DNA from: JBDKLC01 sp964500215
GTDB taxonomy: Bacteria; Patescibacteriota; Minisyncoccia; Phycocordibacterales; CAIZLB01
DNA length: 54,600 bases
Direction: 5' to 3'
Assembly: GCA_964500215.1 (NCBI GenBank)
Contig: CAZCNA010000001.1
Location: 1 to 54,600 of the forward strand
Numbering within the stretch: the first letter of the stretch is position 1; the number at the start of each line of letters is the position of its first letter. This document shows positions 42,215 through 50,044 of the stretch, piece after piece. The notes under the pieces are model-generated. The model saw only the letters and a list, made by a program, of their open reading frames with translations, was not told the origin of the DNA and did no database searches. Position numbers and translations under genes: made by a program.

Positions 42215-43027
42215 CTACTTCATCATAAACAAGAGAAAGAGAATACCGATGATGATTCGATATATACCGAATGATATGAATGAGTGCTTTTGAATAAATG
42301 AAATAAAGCTCTTGATAGCGATAAATGCGACGGTGAATGAAACGAGGAATCCGAGGATGAGAAGCTCTATGTTTTGGGGATTGAAGTTATTGAATTCTTT
42401 GATGATATCGAGACCTGAAGCTGCAAGCATCGTCGGCACGGCGAGAATGAATGAAAACTCTACAATTGATTTTCGAGAAATACCGAGAAGCTGTCCTCCG
42501 ATGATAGTCGCTCCAGATCGTGATACGCCTGGAATAAATGCGATAGATTGGAAAAGACCGATAAGTCCCGCTTGCGTATACGTAATGTCTCGCGCAACTT
42601 CTCCTTGTGGATCGTCCTCGCGGAGTTCTGGCTGGAACAATTCACGTGTTGCTGTTCTTGTTCTATATATAATTTCAAAGATGATGAGGAGTGCTCCCCC
42701 GATGATGAGTGACCACGCGACAACAGCACCACTGCCAAGCAACGATTTCACCGATTTATAAAATATGAGTCCTAGTACAGCCGTTGGGATGAAACCAATG
42801 ACAGCTTTCTTTATCAAATGTTGATGAGAAATTAATGTCTTCCAATATAAGATGACAACGGCGAGGATAGCTCCGAGCTGAATGATGATATTGAAGCTTT
42901 TTGTAAAATCAGTTTCTGCGATACCCAGAAGCTGAGATACGAGAATGAGATGTCCCGTCGAAGATACAGGCAAAAATTCTGTGATACCTTCAACAATACC
43001 GAGGATAATAACATCTAAAAAATTCAT
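42215..43027 (-). CDS. uppP: Undecaprenyl-diphosphatase UppP (BacA)
   Basis: 270 residues, about eight membrane spans. Active-site motifs are IVEGITEFLPVSSTGHLIL near the N-terminus and FIPGVSRSGATI in the middle. It recycles undecaprenyl diphosphate after cell-wall polymer export. A small tail-anchored protein, a nucleotide kinase and a PAP2 phosphatase follow each other upstream on the same strand, suggesting a lipid-carrier cluster. Confidence 0.94.
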   Translation of the reverse strand: MNFLDVIILGIVEGITEFLPVSSTGHLILVSQLLGIAETDFTKSFNIIIQLGAILAVVILYWKTLISHQHLIKKAVIGFIPTAVLGLIFYKSVKSLLGSGAVVAWSLIIGGALLIIFEIIYRTRTATRELFQPELREDDPQGEVARDITYTQAGLIGLFQSIAFIPGVSRSGATIIGGQLLGISRKSIVEFSFILAVPTMLAASGLDIIKEFNNFNPQNIELLILGFLVSFTVAFIAIKSFISFIQKHSFISFGIYRIIIGILFLLFMMK

Positions 43028-43036
43028 AGGTGTGTA

Positions 43037-43228
43037 TTACATTATAAAGAAGTACAATGTCGCAATGAGAAGAAGTGTGAATACGAAAAATGCAACTAAT
43101 CTTCGTGCGCTTTTTTGCTCTGCAGGTGTGCGACTGAGCTCTTTAATCATTTTTTCTTGAGACTCGACTGCGGCAGACACAGTTTCATCTTCGAATGTGA
43201 CAAATGTATTTTCTGGGTTTTGAATCAT
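43037..43228 (-). CDS. 63-residue tail-anchored membrane protein
   Basis: From the ATG at 43228 (MIQNPENTFVTFEDETV); a TTG two codons earlier is unlikely because the -10 hexamer ends there. An acidic then basic cytoplasmic part (EQKSARR) precedes a C-terminal membrane span (LVAFFVFTLLLIATLYFFIM). Nine bases ahead of uppP, so probably co-transcribed. No family recognised. Confidence 0.55.
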   Translation of the reverse strand: MIQNPENTFVTFEDETVSAAVESQEKMIKELSRTPAEQKSARRLVAFFVFTLLLIATLYFFIM

Positions 43229-43234
43229 ATACAA

Positions 43235-43243
43235 AGTATATCA
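43235..43243 (-). promoter_or_regulatory. Extended -10 promoter, leaderless, for the 43228 gene and uppP
   Basis: TGATATACT on the minus strand; the hexamer ends 6 bases before the ATG at 43228. Confidence 0.55.
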
Positions 43244-43276
43244 AATTACACTGTACCTACCATCACTTTGTACCCT

Positions 43277-43834
43277 TTATTTGAGATATGCCTCGAGAGC
43301 CTTATCTACACTCGCTCGCAATTCGTCGATAGATTCATTGTTGTAGATGAGTGCGTCAGCCAATTCGATGCAGGCCTGTATATTCTGTGAATATGGATCA
43401 GTCGATGTCATCTCCCGCTCGTTATCTTCTTTGAATTTTTCGAAGGTGATGTGATCGGTTTCGGAATTTCGTTTGAGAATTCGGTTGTATCGGGTTTTGA
43501 GGTCGGCATTCACCGCAAGCAAGAAAAACTCTGGATTCTGTCTGAGGTATTTCACTTCCCCAGTGGTACGAATAGATTCAATGATGGCATTGCCGCCTTT
43601 TTTTGCAGCTTCCGCAAAGAGAGCCTCAGCCATATAACACGGACCGTGCACATGACGAAGGTTGTTCGCCACCATAGAGAGATTGTCCCGCGTGATGGGA
43701 AGCCCTCGCTTTTCTACTTCTCGTGCGAGGAGTGCTCGTGCGGAGTAATGTGTGAAGCCTTTGTGTGAGGTGAGATAATCAACGACTGTCCCCTTGCCTG
43801 CGCCTATTGTTCCTGTGAGTCCGATGATTATCAT
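43277..43834 (-). CDS. P-loop nucleotide kinase (CoaE/AAA-like)
   Basis: 185 residues. Walker A GLTGTIGAGKGT at the N-terminus; an IIESIRTTGEVKYLRQ block and a LID-like ILKRNSETDHITFEKFKEDNEREM follow. The pattern fits dephospho-CoA-kinase-like or archaeal-type adenylate kinase-like proteins found in this phylum. Substrate cannot be fixed. It starts 9 bases after the PAP2 gene and is likely co-transcribed with it. Confidence 0.65.
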   Translation of the reverse strand: MIIIGLTGTIGAGKGTVVDYLTSHKGFTHYSARALLAREVEKRGLPITRDNLSMVANNLRHVHGPCYMAEALFAEAAKKGGNAIIESIRTTGEVKYLRQNPEFFLLAVNADLKTRYNRILKRNSETDHITFEKFKEDNEREMTSTDPYSQNIQACIELADALIYNNESIDELRASVDKALEAYLK

Positions 43835-43843
43835 ACCGTATCT

Positions 43844-44362
43844 TTATCGTAGGGGTTTATGAGTGTGCTGATAAGCGGACAATTGTGGATGCTTCTTTGA
43901 TACCCCTGTAAAGAAGAAGGTTGATCCAATAAACCAAAGCGTACCGAGTGCATATCCCCCAATTACATCCGTCCATGAATGTACTCCGAGATACACACGA
44001 CTATAACTAATGAGCACAATCATCAACACACATCCGAGTGTAAACAAGTACCGCTTGAACGTAGACTTGAGGTGATTTTGATATGAATAAATAACAATGA
44101 GAAAAAAGAGTGTGGCCATCGTTGTATGACCACTTGGAAAACCATACCCGTATTCTGTAATGAGACCTCCTACTGGTCGTGGTGACTGAATAAGTCGTTT
44201 GAGGAGGTATACAGAAATACCGCCGAGACTCATGAACAATCCGAGCTGAATCATGTGGTTATACTTTTTGTGATTCCACAAAAAAACGAGGATGAAAAAG
44301 GTCAAAAGGAACATGGTCTGGGGACTTCCCAGCCGTGTGATGGAAATCATAAAATCATTCAT
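43844..44362 (-). CDS. PAP2-family membrane phosphatase
   Basis: 172 residues, about five membrane spans. The three phosphatase signatures are present: KRLIQSPRP, PSGHTT and SRVYLGVHSWTDVIGG. Family members dephosphorylate undecaprenyl diphosphate or other lipid phosphates on the outer face. With uppP 800 bases away, it may be a second recycling enzyme. The ATG at 44362 lies 8 bases after an extended -10 element. Confidence 0.88.
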   Translation of the reverse strand: MNDFMISITRLGSPQTMFLLTFFILVFLWNHKKYNHMIQLGLFMSLGGISVYLLKRLIQSPRPVGGLITEYGYGFPSGHTTMATLFFLIVIYSYQNHLKSTFKRYLFTLGCVLMIVLISYSRVYLGVHSWTDVIGGYALGTLWFIGSTFFFTGVSKKHPQLSAYQHTHKPLR

Positions 44363-44370
44363 TGGTACCT

Positions 44371-44379
44371 AGTATATCA
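44371..44379 (-). promoter_or_regulatory. Extended -10 promoter of the PAP2-kinase pair
   Basis: TGATATACT on the minus strand; the hexamer ends 8 bases before the ATG. Confidence 0.5.
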
Positions 44380-44462
44380 AATTGTCGGCTATCTTTTCAT
44401 GAGGATAGGACTCAAACCACGCAAAACTGTGGAAATCAATACTTTTTCAAAAAAATACAGGC

Positions 44463-44468
44463 TATAAT
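44463..44468 (+). promoter_or_regulatory. -10 element, leaderless, for the 44475 gene
   Basis: A perfect TATAAT ends 6 bases before the ATG at 44475. No strong -35. Confidence 0.5.
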
Positions 44469-44474
44469 CAACGT

Positions 44475-44801
44475 ATGAGTGAAACATATAAGCCTGAACA
44501 AGGCCCTACAATCGAATCATCAGAAGGACTAAATCCATTCGAAGACTGGACTCGAGAAACAATCGTGGACCAACAAGCCGCTTTTCATGCACGTATTCTC
44601 GAACTCCAAAACGAATCTCTCGACCCAACAACACCCGCAGATCAGAAAGAACAAAATGCAACCGACATCAAAATTCTCCAAGATGAAATTGACCTCATGG
44701 AAGAAGCTCTCCGAGCTAAACCTGAATCTGCAGAAAAGAACATACTCGACCTCAGCGGATTATCTCAAGATGAAAGTGACGCAAGAGAACTGTCAGCATA
44801 G
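44475..44801 (+). CDS. 108-residue acidic hypothetical protein
   Basis: Soluble, acidic and helical (TIVDQQAAFHARILELQNESL, NATDIKILQDEIDLMEEAL), probably a short coiled coil. No motif, membrane span or family recognised. Clear promoter and terminator make it a likely real single gene. Confidence 0.5.
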   Translation: MSETYKPEQGPTIESSEGLNPFEDWTRETIVDQQAAFHARILELQNESLDPTTPADQKEQNATDIKILQDEIDLMEEALRAKPESAEKNILDLSGLSQDESDARELSA

Positions 44802-44824
44802 TACCGTCCGCAATACAGTGTATT

Positions 44825-44850
44825 AAAAAAGACCCACTAAGGTCTTTTTT
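44825..44850. terminator. Bidirectional terminator between convergent small genes
   Basis: AAAAAAGACC (44825-44834) pairs with GGTCTTTTTT (44841-44850) around six bases. Confidence 0.85.
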
Positions 44851-44861
44851 GTTTTGCTATT

Positions 44862-45392
44862 CTACTCTACGCGTTTGAATGTTTGGATACTGCCACCATA
44901 TAAATACATGAGTTCGAGATTATTCTCATCGGAAACGGTGACCTTGTATTTGTACTCATCACCCTTGCTCAATGTTTTTTGCATATAGATGCCTTCGGCA
45001 AAATCTGCTCCTGTTTGGACATTGCCTCCAGGGAATATTGTGAATAATTTCCATGTTCCCTTTTCGGTTGATGCATCCTCTGTCGGGTTTTGGGCACTGT
45101 ATGCTTCTGTTATTGCTCCGCCTTTTGCAAACGTCACTATATATTGTGTGTCGTATACGCTTTGCCATGTTCCAACAATATTCTTGTTTATCTGACCGAG
45201 ATGAGCTTTGGTCGAAGAAGAGAGAGGTTGGTATGGTACTTCTGATGCTTGGAGTGATTCTGCCTGCCGAATCGTGAGAACTGTAATGCCATATTTTGAT
45301 CCAATCACAAATGCGAGTATGGGTACAACACCACAAAAAACAATATATGAACCCAACCGTGAATACCATGTGACTTTATTCCATTGAATCAT
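44862..45392 (-). CDS. Membrane-anchored lipocalin-like hypothetical protein
   Basis: 176 residues with one N-terminal membrane span (about 12-32) and an extracytoplasmic beta domain: IVGTWQSVYDTQYIVTFAKGG, KGTWKLFTIFPGG, YKYKVTVSDENNLELMYLYGG. The IxGTW..Y.VTF..GG pattern is typical of small lipocalin-like or copper-resistance-like barrels. No enzyme motif. Function unknown. Confidence 0.5.
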   Translation of the reverse strand: MIQWNKVTWYSRLGSYIVFCGVVPILAFVIGSKYGITVLTIRQAESLQASEVPYQPLSSSTKAHLGQINKNIVGTWQSVYDTQYIVTFAKGGAITEAYSAQNPTEDASTEKGTWKLFTIFPGGNVQTGADFAEGIYMQKTLSKGDEYKYKVTVSDENNLELMYLYGGSIQTFKRVE

Positions 45393-45516
45393 TTAGAACT
45401 TTTTTAAAATAAATAATCAGAATTCGTACAAGAGATAGCTACAAGTATATCAAATATTTTTGTACGCATATGAACATCGTTGTCATTCATGAGAGATCTG
45501 TGCGAATGCTTAGTTA

Positions 45517-45545
45517 TTGGAAGTTTCTGATAAGTGCGCTAGAAT
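45517..45545 (+). promoter_or_regulatory. Promoter of the RNA methyltransferase, near-leaderless
   Basis: TTGGAA (45517-45522), 17 bases, TAGAAT (45540-45545), then 9 bases to the ATG. Confidence 0.55.
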
Positions 45546-45554
45546 CAGCTCAAT

Positions 45555-46304
45555 ATGCTTACAAAAGGACGAGCCAAATCAATACAGCAGCTTCATGAAA
45601 AGAAATATCGTACTGAACGTGGTCTCTTTCTCGTAGAGGGTGAAAAGAGTGTTGCCGAGTTACTTACTTCTGATTTTGTCATTGAATCGCTCTATATAAC
45701 AGCGCAATTCAAGCAAAAATATAAGGCGTTGATTGAGAAGTGTACTGCCGAAATATCGACTGTGGAGCAGCGCGAGATTGAAAATATCGGGACTTTGGAG
45801 ACAAATAATGCGGCGCTGGCCGTCGTCTATCAAAAGAAGCCAGCGCCGCTTTCCATCGAACCCGGCAAGATAGTCTTGGCTTTAGACAATATTCGAGATC
45901 CCGGAAACTTGGGAACCATCATCCGAATTGCAGACTGGTATGGCATCACTACCATCGTGGCTTCATCAACAACAACTGATTTTTATAACAGCAAAACAAT
46001 CTCTGCGACGATGGGATCTTTCACTCGACTCACCGTATGCTATACAGACCTTGCAGAGTTTTTGAAAACAACAAAATTGCCAATTCTCGGTGCATTTTTG
46101 GAAGGAGCTTCAGCGCACACATTCATCTACCCCACTGAAGGTGTTCTCGTGATGGGAAATGAATCAAATGGTATTAGCACACAAATTGCAGAATTAATTC
46201 AGCAAAAAATCACTATTCCTTCATTTGGAAAAGCAGAATCACTCAATGCCTCTATCGCCACAGCTGTTGTACTCGACAACTGGAAGCGATCACTTTCTCA
46301 ATAA
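45555..46304 (+). CDS. TrmH/SpoU-family RNA 2'-O-methyltransferase
   Basis: 249 residues. An N-terminal L30e-like substrate-binding domain (LHEKKYRTERGLFLVEGEKSV) and the knotted SPOUT domain with ALDNIRDPGNLGTIIRIADWYG, VLVMGNESNGIS and IPSFGKAESLNASIATAVVL. Closest in style to rRNA methyltransferases such as RlmB or TsnR types. The exact target nucleotide cannot be told. Single gene. Confidence 0.9.
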   Translation: MLTKGRAKSIQQLHEKKYRTERGLFLVEGEKSVAELLTSDFVIESLYITAQFKQKYKALIEKCTAEISTVEQREIENIGTLETNNAALAVVYQKKPAPLSIEPGKIVLALDNIRDPGNLGTIIRIADWYGITTIVASSTTTDFYNSKTISATMGSFTRLTVCYTDLAEFLKTTKLPILGAFLEGASAHTFIYPTEGVLVMGNESNGISTQIAELIQQKITIPSFGKAESLNASIATAVVLDNWKRSLSQ

Positions 46305-46345
46305 TCCTTTAGAATAACTTCCGAACGTGTTTAGTTATTTTTGTC

Positions 46346-46942
46346 CTATTTCTTTTCGGCCTGTAGTTTTTCTCGTGCGGATTTCATTACTTCTCCCCAG
46401 AATGCGAGCTCTTTGATCATAGATTCGCCGCTTTTTGCATGTCGATCATTGAATTGATATTCCCCTTTCTCATTCAAGTCACCCCAATAATTTGGAAACA
46501 TGATTTGATTTCGAAGATCAAACATATGAAGTTCTCCCGCAATTCCTCGGAGGTGTTCGACAGATCGTGATCCACCGGCCAGTCCTCCATAACTGATAAA
46601 ACTCACCGGCTTGTTTTCCCATTCTGCAGAAAGAAAATCAATAGCGTTCTTGAGTGCTCCTGGAACAGAGTGATTATATTCTGGTGTAACGATGATGAAC
46701 GCATCGGCATCAGCAATCTTTGCGGCCCAAGCTTTCGTATGTTCGTGTTCATACACGCCGTTTGATGCAGGCTGTGATTCATCGAGAAGAGGCAAATTGA
46801 ATTGTTCCAAATCAAGAAGCTCTACATGTATATCCGGATGTGTGGCTGTGTATGCTTGAGCGAGAGTATATATCCACGTTGCAGGTTGAATATTGAAGCG
46901 TCCAGGACGTGTAGATCCAGCGATGATTTTGATATTTGTCAT
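46346..46942 (-). CDS. NADPH-dependent FMN reductase family protein
   Basis: 198 residues from the ATG at 46942; a longer frame crosses the -10 element. Flavodoxin-like fold: IKIIAGSTRPGRFN (phosphate-binding loop), FIIVTPEYNHSVPGALKNAIDFL and SYGGLAGGSRSVEHLRGI. Relatives reduce FMN, quinones, azo dyes or chromate. Physiological substrate unknown. Confidence 0.88.
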   Translation of the reverse strand: MTNIKIIAGSTRPGRFNIQPATWIYTLAQAYTATHPDIHVELLDLEQFNLPLLDESQPASNGVYEHEHTKAWAAKIADADAFIIVTPEYNHSVPGALKNAIDFLSAEWENKPVSFISYGGLAGGSRSVEHLRGIAGELHMFDLRNQIMFPNYWGDLNEKGEYQFNDRHAKSGESMIKELAFWGEVMKSAREKLQAEKK

Positions 46943-46948
46943 ACACTC

Positions 46949-46957
46949 AGTATAGCA
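46949..46957 (-). promoter_or_regulatory. Extended -10 promoter of the flavin reductase, leaderless
   Basis: TGCTATACT on the minus strand; the hexamer ends 6 bases before the ATG at 46942. Confidence 0.55.
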
Positions 46958-46999
46958 GGCCAATTGAACCATTTGCCTGGGGACAACAATGTGTCAATT

Positions 47000-47593
47000 T
47001 TATTGAGCAACAGTACATTCCGTAGAAAGACTCAACGTCTTTCTTGTTTTTGTCTTTACGTTATATGAAACCTGAGCATTGAATCGAGCATTCCCTGTTG
47101 AACTCATATATTCATCGTATCGTGCGCAATTTTCTTTTGTCACTTCTTTTGTTGTTGGGACAGAATATAAAACTTCATCTCCTTGAATTGTAACTTCTTG
47201 CGAGCCAAACCGGGCATACCAATCTTCATGCATCTTTTCGCATGAACGTAGATTATATATTGTTAACTGGCGTATATCTGGACCTGTGCCACTGTCGATA
47301 ACCACGACATCTGTTGTGGAAGCGAGAAAAGAGGGGTAGTTGTACTTACTTGAAGGAAATTGTTTTTCACCATTACAGCCATACTGAGAAAATGCAGCGA
47401 CCAATTGTGCGTCCTCGTTGAATGTTGATCCTTCTTCTTCTGCAACTACTGTCTGCTCTACCGAAACCGCAGGCTGAGTCGTCTGTGTGGCAGTTGGCAA
47501 TGGAACAAAGATGCTAATAAGTACAACACCAATGATCGCAATTGCGAGAAGTACTGAAAGGATTAGTAAAACAATTTTAAAGAATTTTTTCAT
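47000..47593 (-). CDS. Membrane-anchored hypothetical protein with four cysteines
   Basis: 197 residues: N-terminal anchor (about 5-32, FKIVLLILSVLLAIAIIGVVLISIF), a Thr/Glu-rich spacer, and an extracytoplasmic domain with four spaced cysteines (YGCNGEK, LRSCEKM, ENCARYD, STECTVAQ) that could form disulfides. No family recognised. Confidence 0.5.
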   Translation of the reverse strand: MKKFFKIVLLILSVLLAIAIIGVVLISIFVPLPTATQTTQPAVSVEQTVVAEEEGSTFNEDAQLVAAFSQYGCNGEKQFPSSKYNYPSFLASTTDVVVIDSGTGPDIRQLTIYNLRSCEKMHEDWYARFGSQEVTIQGDEVLYSVPTTKEVTKENCARYDEYMSSTGNARFNAQVSYNVKTKTRKTLSLSTECTVAQ

Positions 47594-47633
47594 TTGTTGA
47601 TGGGTTATAGTAACCTTCAGAATACTTATAGGG

Positions 47634-47706
47634 GGTGTCTATCGGGAATTGAACCCGAATTGAGAGTTCCACAAACTCCAGTGTTAACCTTTACACCATA
47701 GACACC
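47634..47706 (-). tRNA. tRNA-His (GTG)
   Basis: Cloverleaf on the minus strand: acceptor GTGTCTA/TAGACAC, D arm GTGT/ACAC, anticodon loop TTGTGGA (GTG) and T arm TCGGGTTCAATTCCCGA. The extra G at position -1 and discriminator C73, both identity elements for His, are encoded. CCA is not encoded. Confidence 0.95.
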
Positions 47707-47796
47707 ATATTGTGCTTCGAGAAACCCCGAAGCGCATCAGAATATAACACATATTTTGGCCTTTTGTACAGCCATCCGACGGTCACTCTCCTCCCC

Positions 47797-48411
47797 CTAT
47801 TTGTAACTCGGTGGCAGCTCACTCACCCCAGCGAGATGATTACTCATACGAGCAAGCGCATAGAGAAGACTCGAAAGTCGATTGAGGTAGGCCAAGGCGG
47901 AATCTGAAATGCACACAATATCCCCAGATTCTGCGGATTGCGTATTTTGTTCGATCAAGGCTTTCAATTCATCATTCCGAGCAACCACTCGACGCTCTGC
48001 ACGACGAGCAAATGTTCGAGCAACATCAAAGAGAGCTGCCAACTCAGTTCCTCCTGAAATAAAGAACGTCTTTATAGGAGGCAACTGCTGTTCGATAGTA
48101 TTGATGATATGTTCGGTGTGAGGCACTTTGCCTTCTGGGAGAGGCTTTGGAAATCCAGCGACTTCAGCTTGGATGATAAACAATGTTTCTTGTACAGAAT
48201 GCACAATTGCATCGAATGACAGAGGCCCTTCTTCGAGCGGAACACTGTATCCGCTTTTTGTACTGGCGATTTTTACTAATCCTAAAAAAGAGTTCACTTC
48301 ATCGAGCGCACCAAGCGCTTCTGCAACGAGTGTGCCTTTTGAGATTCGCTGCCCAGGTTTTGAATTAAATGTTTTTGTAGTACCACCGTCCCCTTTTCCT
48401 GTGAACAACAT
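47797..48411 (-). CDS. PduO-type cob(I)alamin adenosyltransferase
   Basis: 204 residues of the trimeric ATR family: YTGKGD-like start (LFTGKGDGGTTKTF), ALGALDEVNSFLGL, VARTFARRAERRVV and YLNRLSSLLYALAR. It makes adenosylcobalamin from cob(I)alamin and ATP. No corrinoid biosynthesis genes are nearby, so the cell would depend on salvaged cobamide. A likely client is a B12-dependent ribonucleotide reductase, not seen here. Confidence 0.9.
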   Translation of the reverse strand: MLFTGKGDGGTTKTFNSKPGQRISKGTLVAEALGALDEVNSFLGLVKIASTKSGYSVPLEEGPLSFDAIVHSVQETLFIIQAEVAGFPKPLPEGKVPHTEHIINTIEQQLPPIKTFFISGGTELAALFDVARTFARRAERRVVARNDELKALIEQNTQSAESGDIVCISDSALAYLNRLSSLLYALARMSNHLAGVSELPPSYK

Positions 48412-48457
48412 ATGAAGAATTTATTAACGAATTATAAATACAGATACTTTTTATGAT

Positions 48458-49243
48458 TTATTGAACTATTCTGCCGAGCGGACCAGTTTTGGACAATACA
48501 TCATACAATTCTACATATGGCACAAGCACTTCAGGTTCGCCCGCTGCATACGCTGCAACTTGGTACTGATTGAAGATAAATCGAATACCTGCGTCGGTGA
48601 TAACAAACGCTTCGTAATTTTCGGCTTTTGGAGCGGCACCTTGGGCGATGAGGTCGCTATCACCGTATTTGTTTTTCAAGTCCTTTTGCACATATGTGGC
48701 GATACGCTTGAGATACTCACTGCCGGGTGTAAAAAGAGAATCGAGTGTCATTACATTTCCTGTTTGTGTATCAAAGTTAAACGTAACTGTCATATTGCCG
48801 GGATGTGCTGCTCCTGCTTCAAAATATGTCTCTGACATACGAAACGCCACGATATTTGGGAGTATTGTGAATACCTCAGATCTGTATCCAATATCGAGAC
48901 TACTCACCTCTCCTTGCATAGGCGCTATTTCTTGAGAAGATTTTTTGAAATCGTTCGTGAGATTCAAAATTTGATCATAAATTGTTTTATTTATTTTTCG
49001 TTCTGCGTCTTTGTTTTGTAGACCAGAAACTTCAGGATATTCTGTATTAATTTCATATCCTGCGGTGATGTTTTTTTCTGATGTTTTCTTTGGGGTGAGA
49101 ATAGGCTGACTGAGGGCGGGCGTTGATGTGGAGTTCTGAAGTGGACTATGTGCGCGATCCTTATTTAATTCGCGAAGATACAAAAACACAGTACCTCCGA
49201 TAATGATTATTAATATAAGTATGAGTCCTACATTTTTCTTCAT
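48458..49243 (-). CDS. Membrane-anchored DUF4163/DUF3298 (RsiV/PdaC-like) protein
   Basis: 261 residues from the ATG at 49243; a GTG two codons upstream lies within the 6 bases after the -10. One N-terminal span (about 5-25), then DUF4163 (YEINTEYPEVSGLQNKDAERKIN..) and DUF3298 (EAGAAHPGNMTVTFNFD, DLKNKYGDS.., FVITDAGIRFIFNQYQVAAYAAGEPEVLVPYVEL). The pair occurs in lysozyme sensor RsiV and deacetylase-associated PdaC. No deacetylase domain here, so a wall-binding role is the safer guess. Confidence 0.75.
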   Translation of the reverse strand: MKKNVGLILILIIIIGGTVFLYLRELNKDRAHSPLQNSTSTPALSQPILTPKKTSEKNITAGYEINTEYPEVSGLQNKDAERKINKTIYDQILNLTNDFKKSSQEIAPMQGEVSSLDIGYRSEVFTILPNIVAFRMSETYFEAGAAHPGNMTVTFNFDTQTGNVMTLDSLFTPGSEYLKRIATYVQKDLKNKYGDSDLIAQGAAPKAENYEAFVITDAGIRFIFNQYQVAAYAAGEPEVLVPYVELYDVLSKTGPLGRIVQ

Positions 49244-49249
49244 GTCCAC

Positions 49250-49258
49250 ATTGTATCA
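49250..49258 (-). promoter_or_regulatory. Extended -10 promoter, leaderless, for the DUF3298 gene
   Basis: TGATACAAT on the minus strand; the hexamer ends 6 bases before the ATG at 49243. Confidence 0.55.
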
Positions 49259-49283
49259 CCACCCTGCAAAATGTTATCCACCA

Positions 49284-49310
49284 AAAAAGGCCCCTTGTTG
49301 GGGCCTTTTT
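49284..49310 (-). terminator. Terminator after tRNA-Leu
   Basis: AAAAAGGCCCC (49284-49294) pairs with GGGGCCTTTTT (49300-49310), 7 bases after the tRNA 3' end on the minus strand. Confidence 0.9.
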
Positions 49311-49316
49311 GTCATG

Positions 49317-49400
49317 TGCGCAGGAGAAGACTTGAACTTCCATACCCTTGCGGGCGCTACCACCTCAAGGTAGTGCGTCTACCAGTTTCGCCACCTGCGC
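49317..49400 (-). tRNA. tRNA-Leu (GAG)
   Basis: 84-base class II tRNA on the minus strand: acceptor GCGCAGG/CCTGCGC, anticodon arm CTACC-TTGAGGT-GGTAG (GAG), a long variable arm (CGCCCGCAAGGGT) and T loop TTCAAGT. Discriminator A73; CCA not encoded. Confidence 0.95.
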
Positions 49401-49483
49401 ATGTGCAGGTACTATACCAGTTTTATATATTATTTCAACTGTCTCACATACTGTACGGATAATCTGCAGGCGACTTTTGCACA

Positions 49484-49515
49484 AAAAAACCCTGAGCGTA
49501 GTACTCAGGGCTTTT
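49484..49515 (-). terminator. Terminator after rplS
   Basis: CCCTGAG (49490-49496) pairs with CTCAGGG (49504-49510), extended by A and T runs on both sides. Confidence 0.88.
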
Positions 49516-49530
49516 TGTATGTTTGTTAGA

Positions 49531-50007
49531 TTATGCTGCAACTTCTACGGGAGAGGCTTCTTCTGTAACTTCAGCTGATTCTTCTGGAACGTTTGTGTTT
49601 GCTGACATCATTTCCATTTTCATTCGCTTACTGATTTCCTTTGCTGCCTTTGCTCGGATGTAATAAAGTTTTGATCGTCGAACCTTTGCTCGCTTTGTCA
49701 CCTCGATCTTGTCGATTGATGGAGAGTAAAGTGGGAAAATTCGTTCTACGCCGTATCCATTAGATACCTTTCGTACTGTAAATGTAGCGCCTGCTTCAGC
49801 ACCGTGCTTTCGAGCGAGGACGAGACCTTCGAATACCTGAAGTCGTGTCTTACCTTTTTCCTGAATTTTTTGGTGAACTCGAACTGTATCTCCAGACTTC
49901 ATGTCGAGATTCTTTCGAGCGTCCTTATTGATCTTTGCAACAGTTACTTTTGTAGATCGTGGAGCTGTACCACCTTTGTTTTGAGTTGTTCCTTTGATTG
50001 CTGCCAT
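49531..50007 (-). CDS. rplS: 50S ribosomal protein bL19 with C-terminal extension
   Basis: 158 residues from the ATG at 50007. The L19 core is clear: SGDTVRVHQKIQEKGKTRLQVFEGLVLARK, ATFTVRKVSNGYGVERIFPLYSPSIDKIEV, RRSKLYYIRAK. It sits at the subunit interface. A 20-residue N-terminal addition and a 30-residue acidic C-terminal tail (VPEESAEVTEEASPVEV) lengthen it beyond the usual 115. A leaderless promoter lies inside the end of rluA, although readthrough from rluA is possible. Confidence 0.95.
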   Translation of the reverse strand: MAAIKGTTQNKGGTAPRSTKVTVAKINKDARKNLDMKSGDTVRVHQKIQEKGKTRLQVFEGLVLARKHGAEAGATFTVRKVSNGYGVERIFPLYSPSIDKIEVTKRAKVRRSKLYYIRAKAAKEISKRMKMEMMSANTNVPEESAEVTEEASPVEVAA

Positions 50008-50015
50008 GGCCCTGC

Positions 50016-50044
50016 AATATAACAAAACTTATCTTATAAGTCAA
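50016..50044 (-). promoter_or_regulatory. Promoter of rplS, near-leaderless
   Basis: TTGACT (50039-50044, overlapping the rluA stop region), 17 bases, TATATT (50016-50021), then 8 bases to the ATG. Confidence 0.65.
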
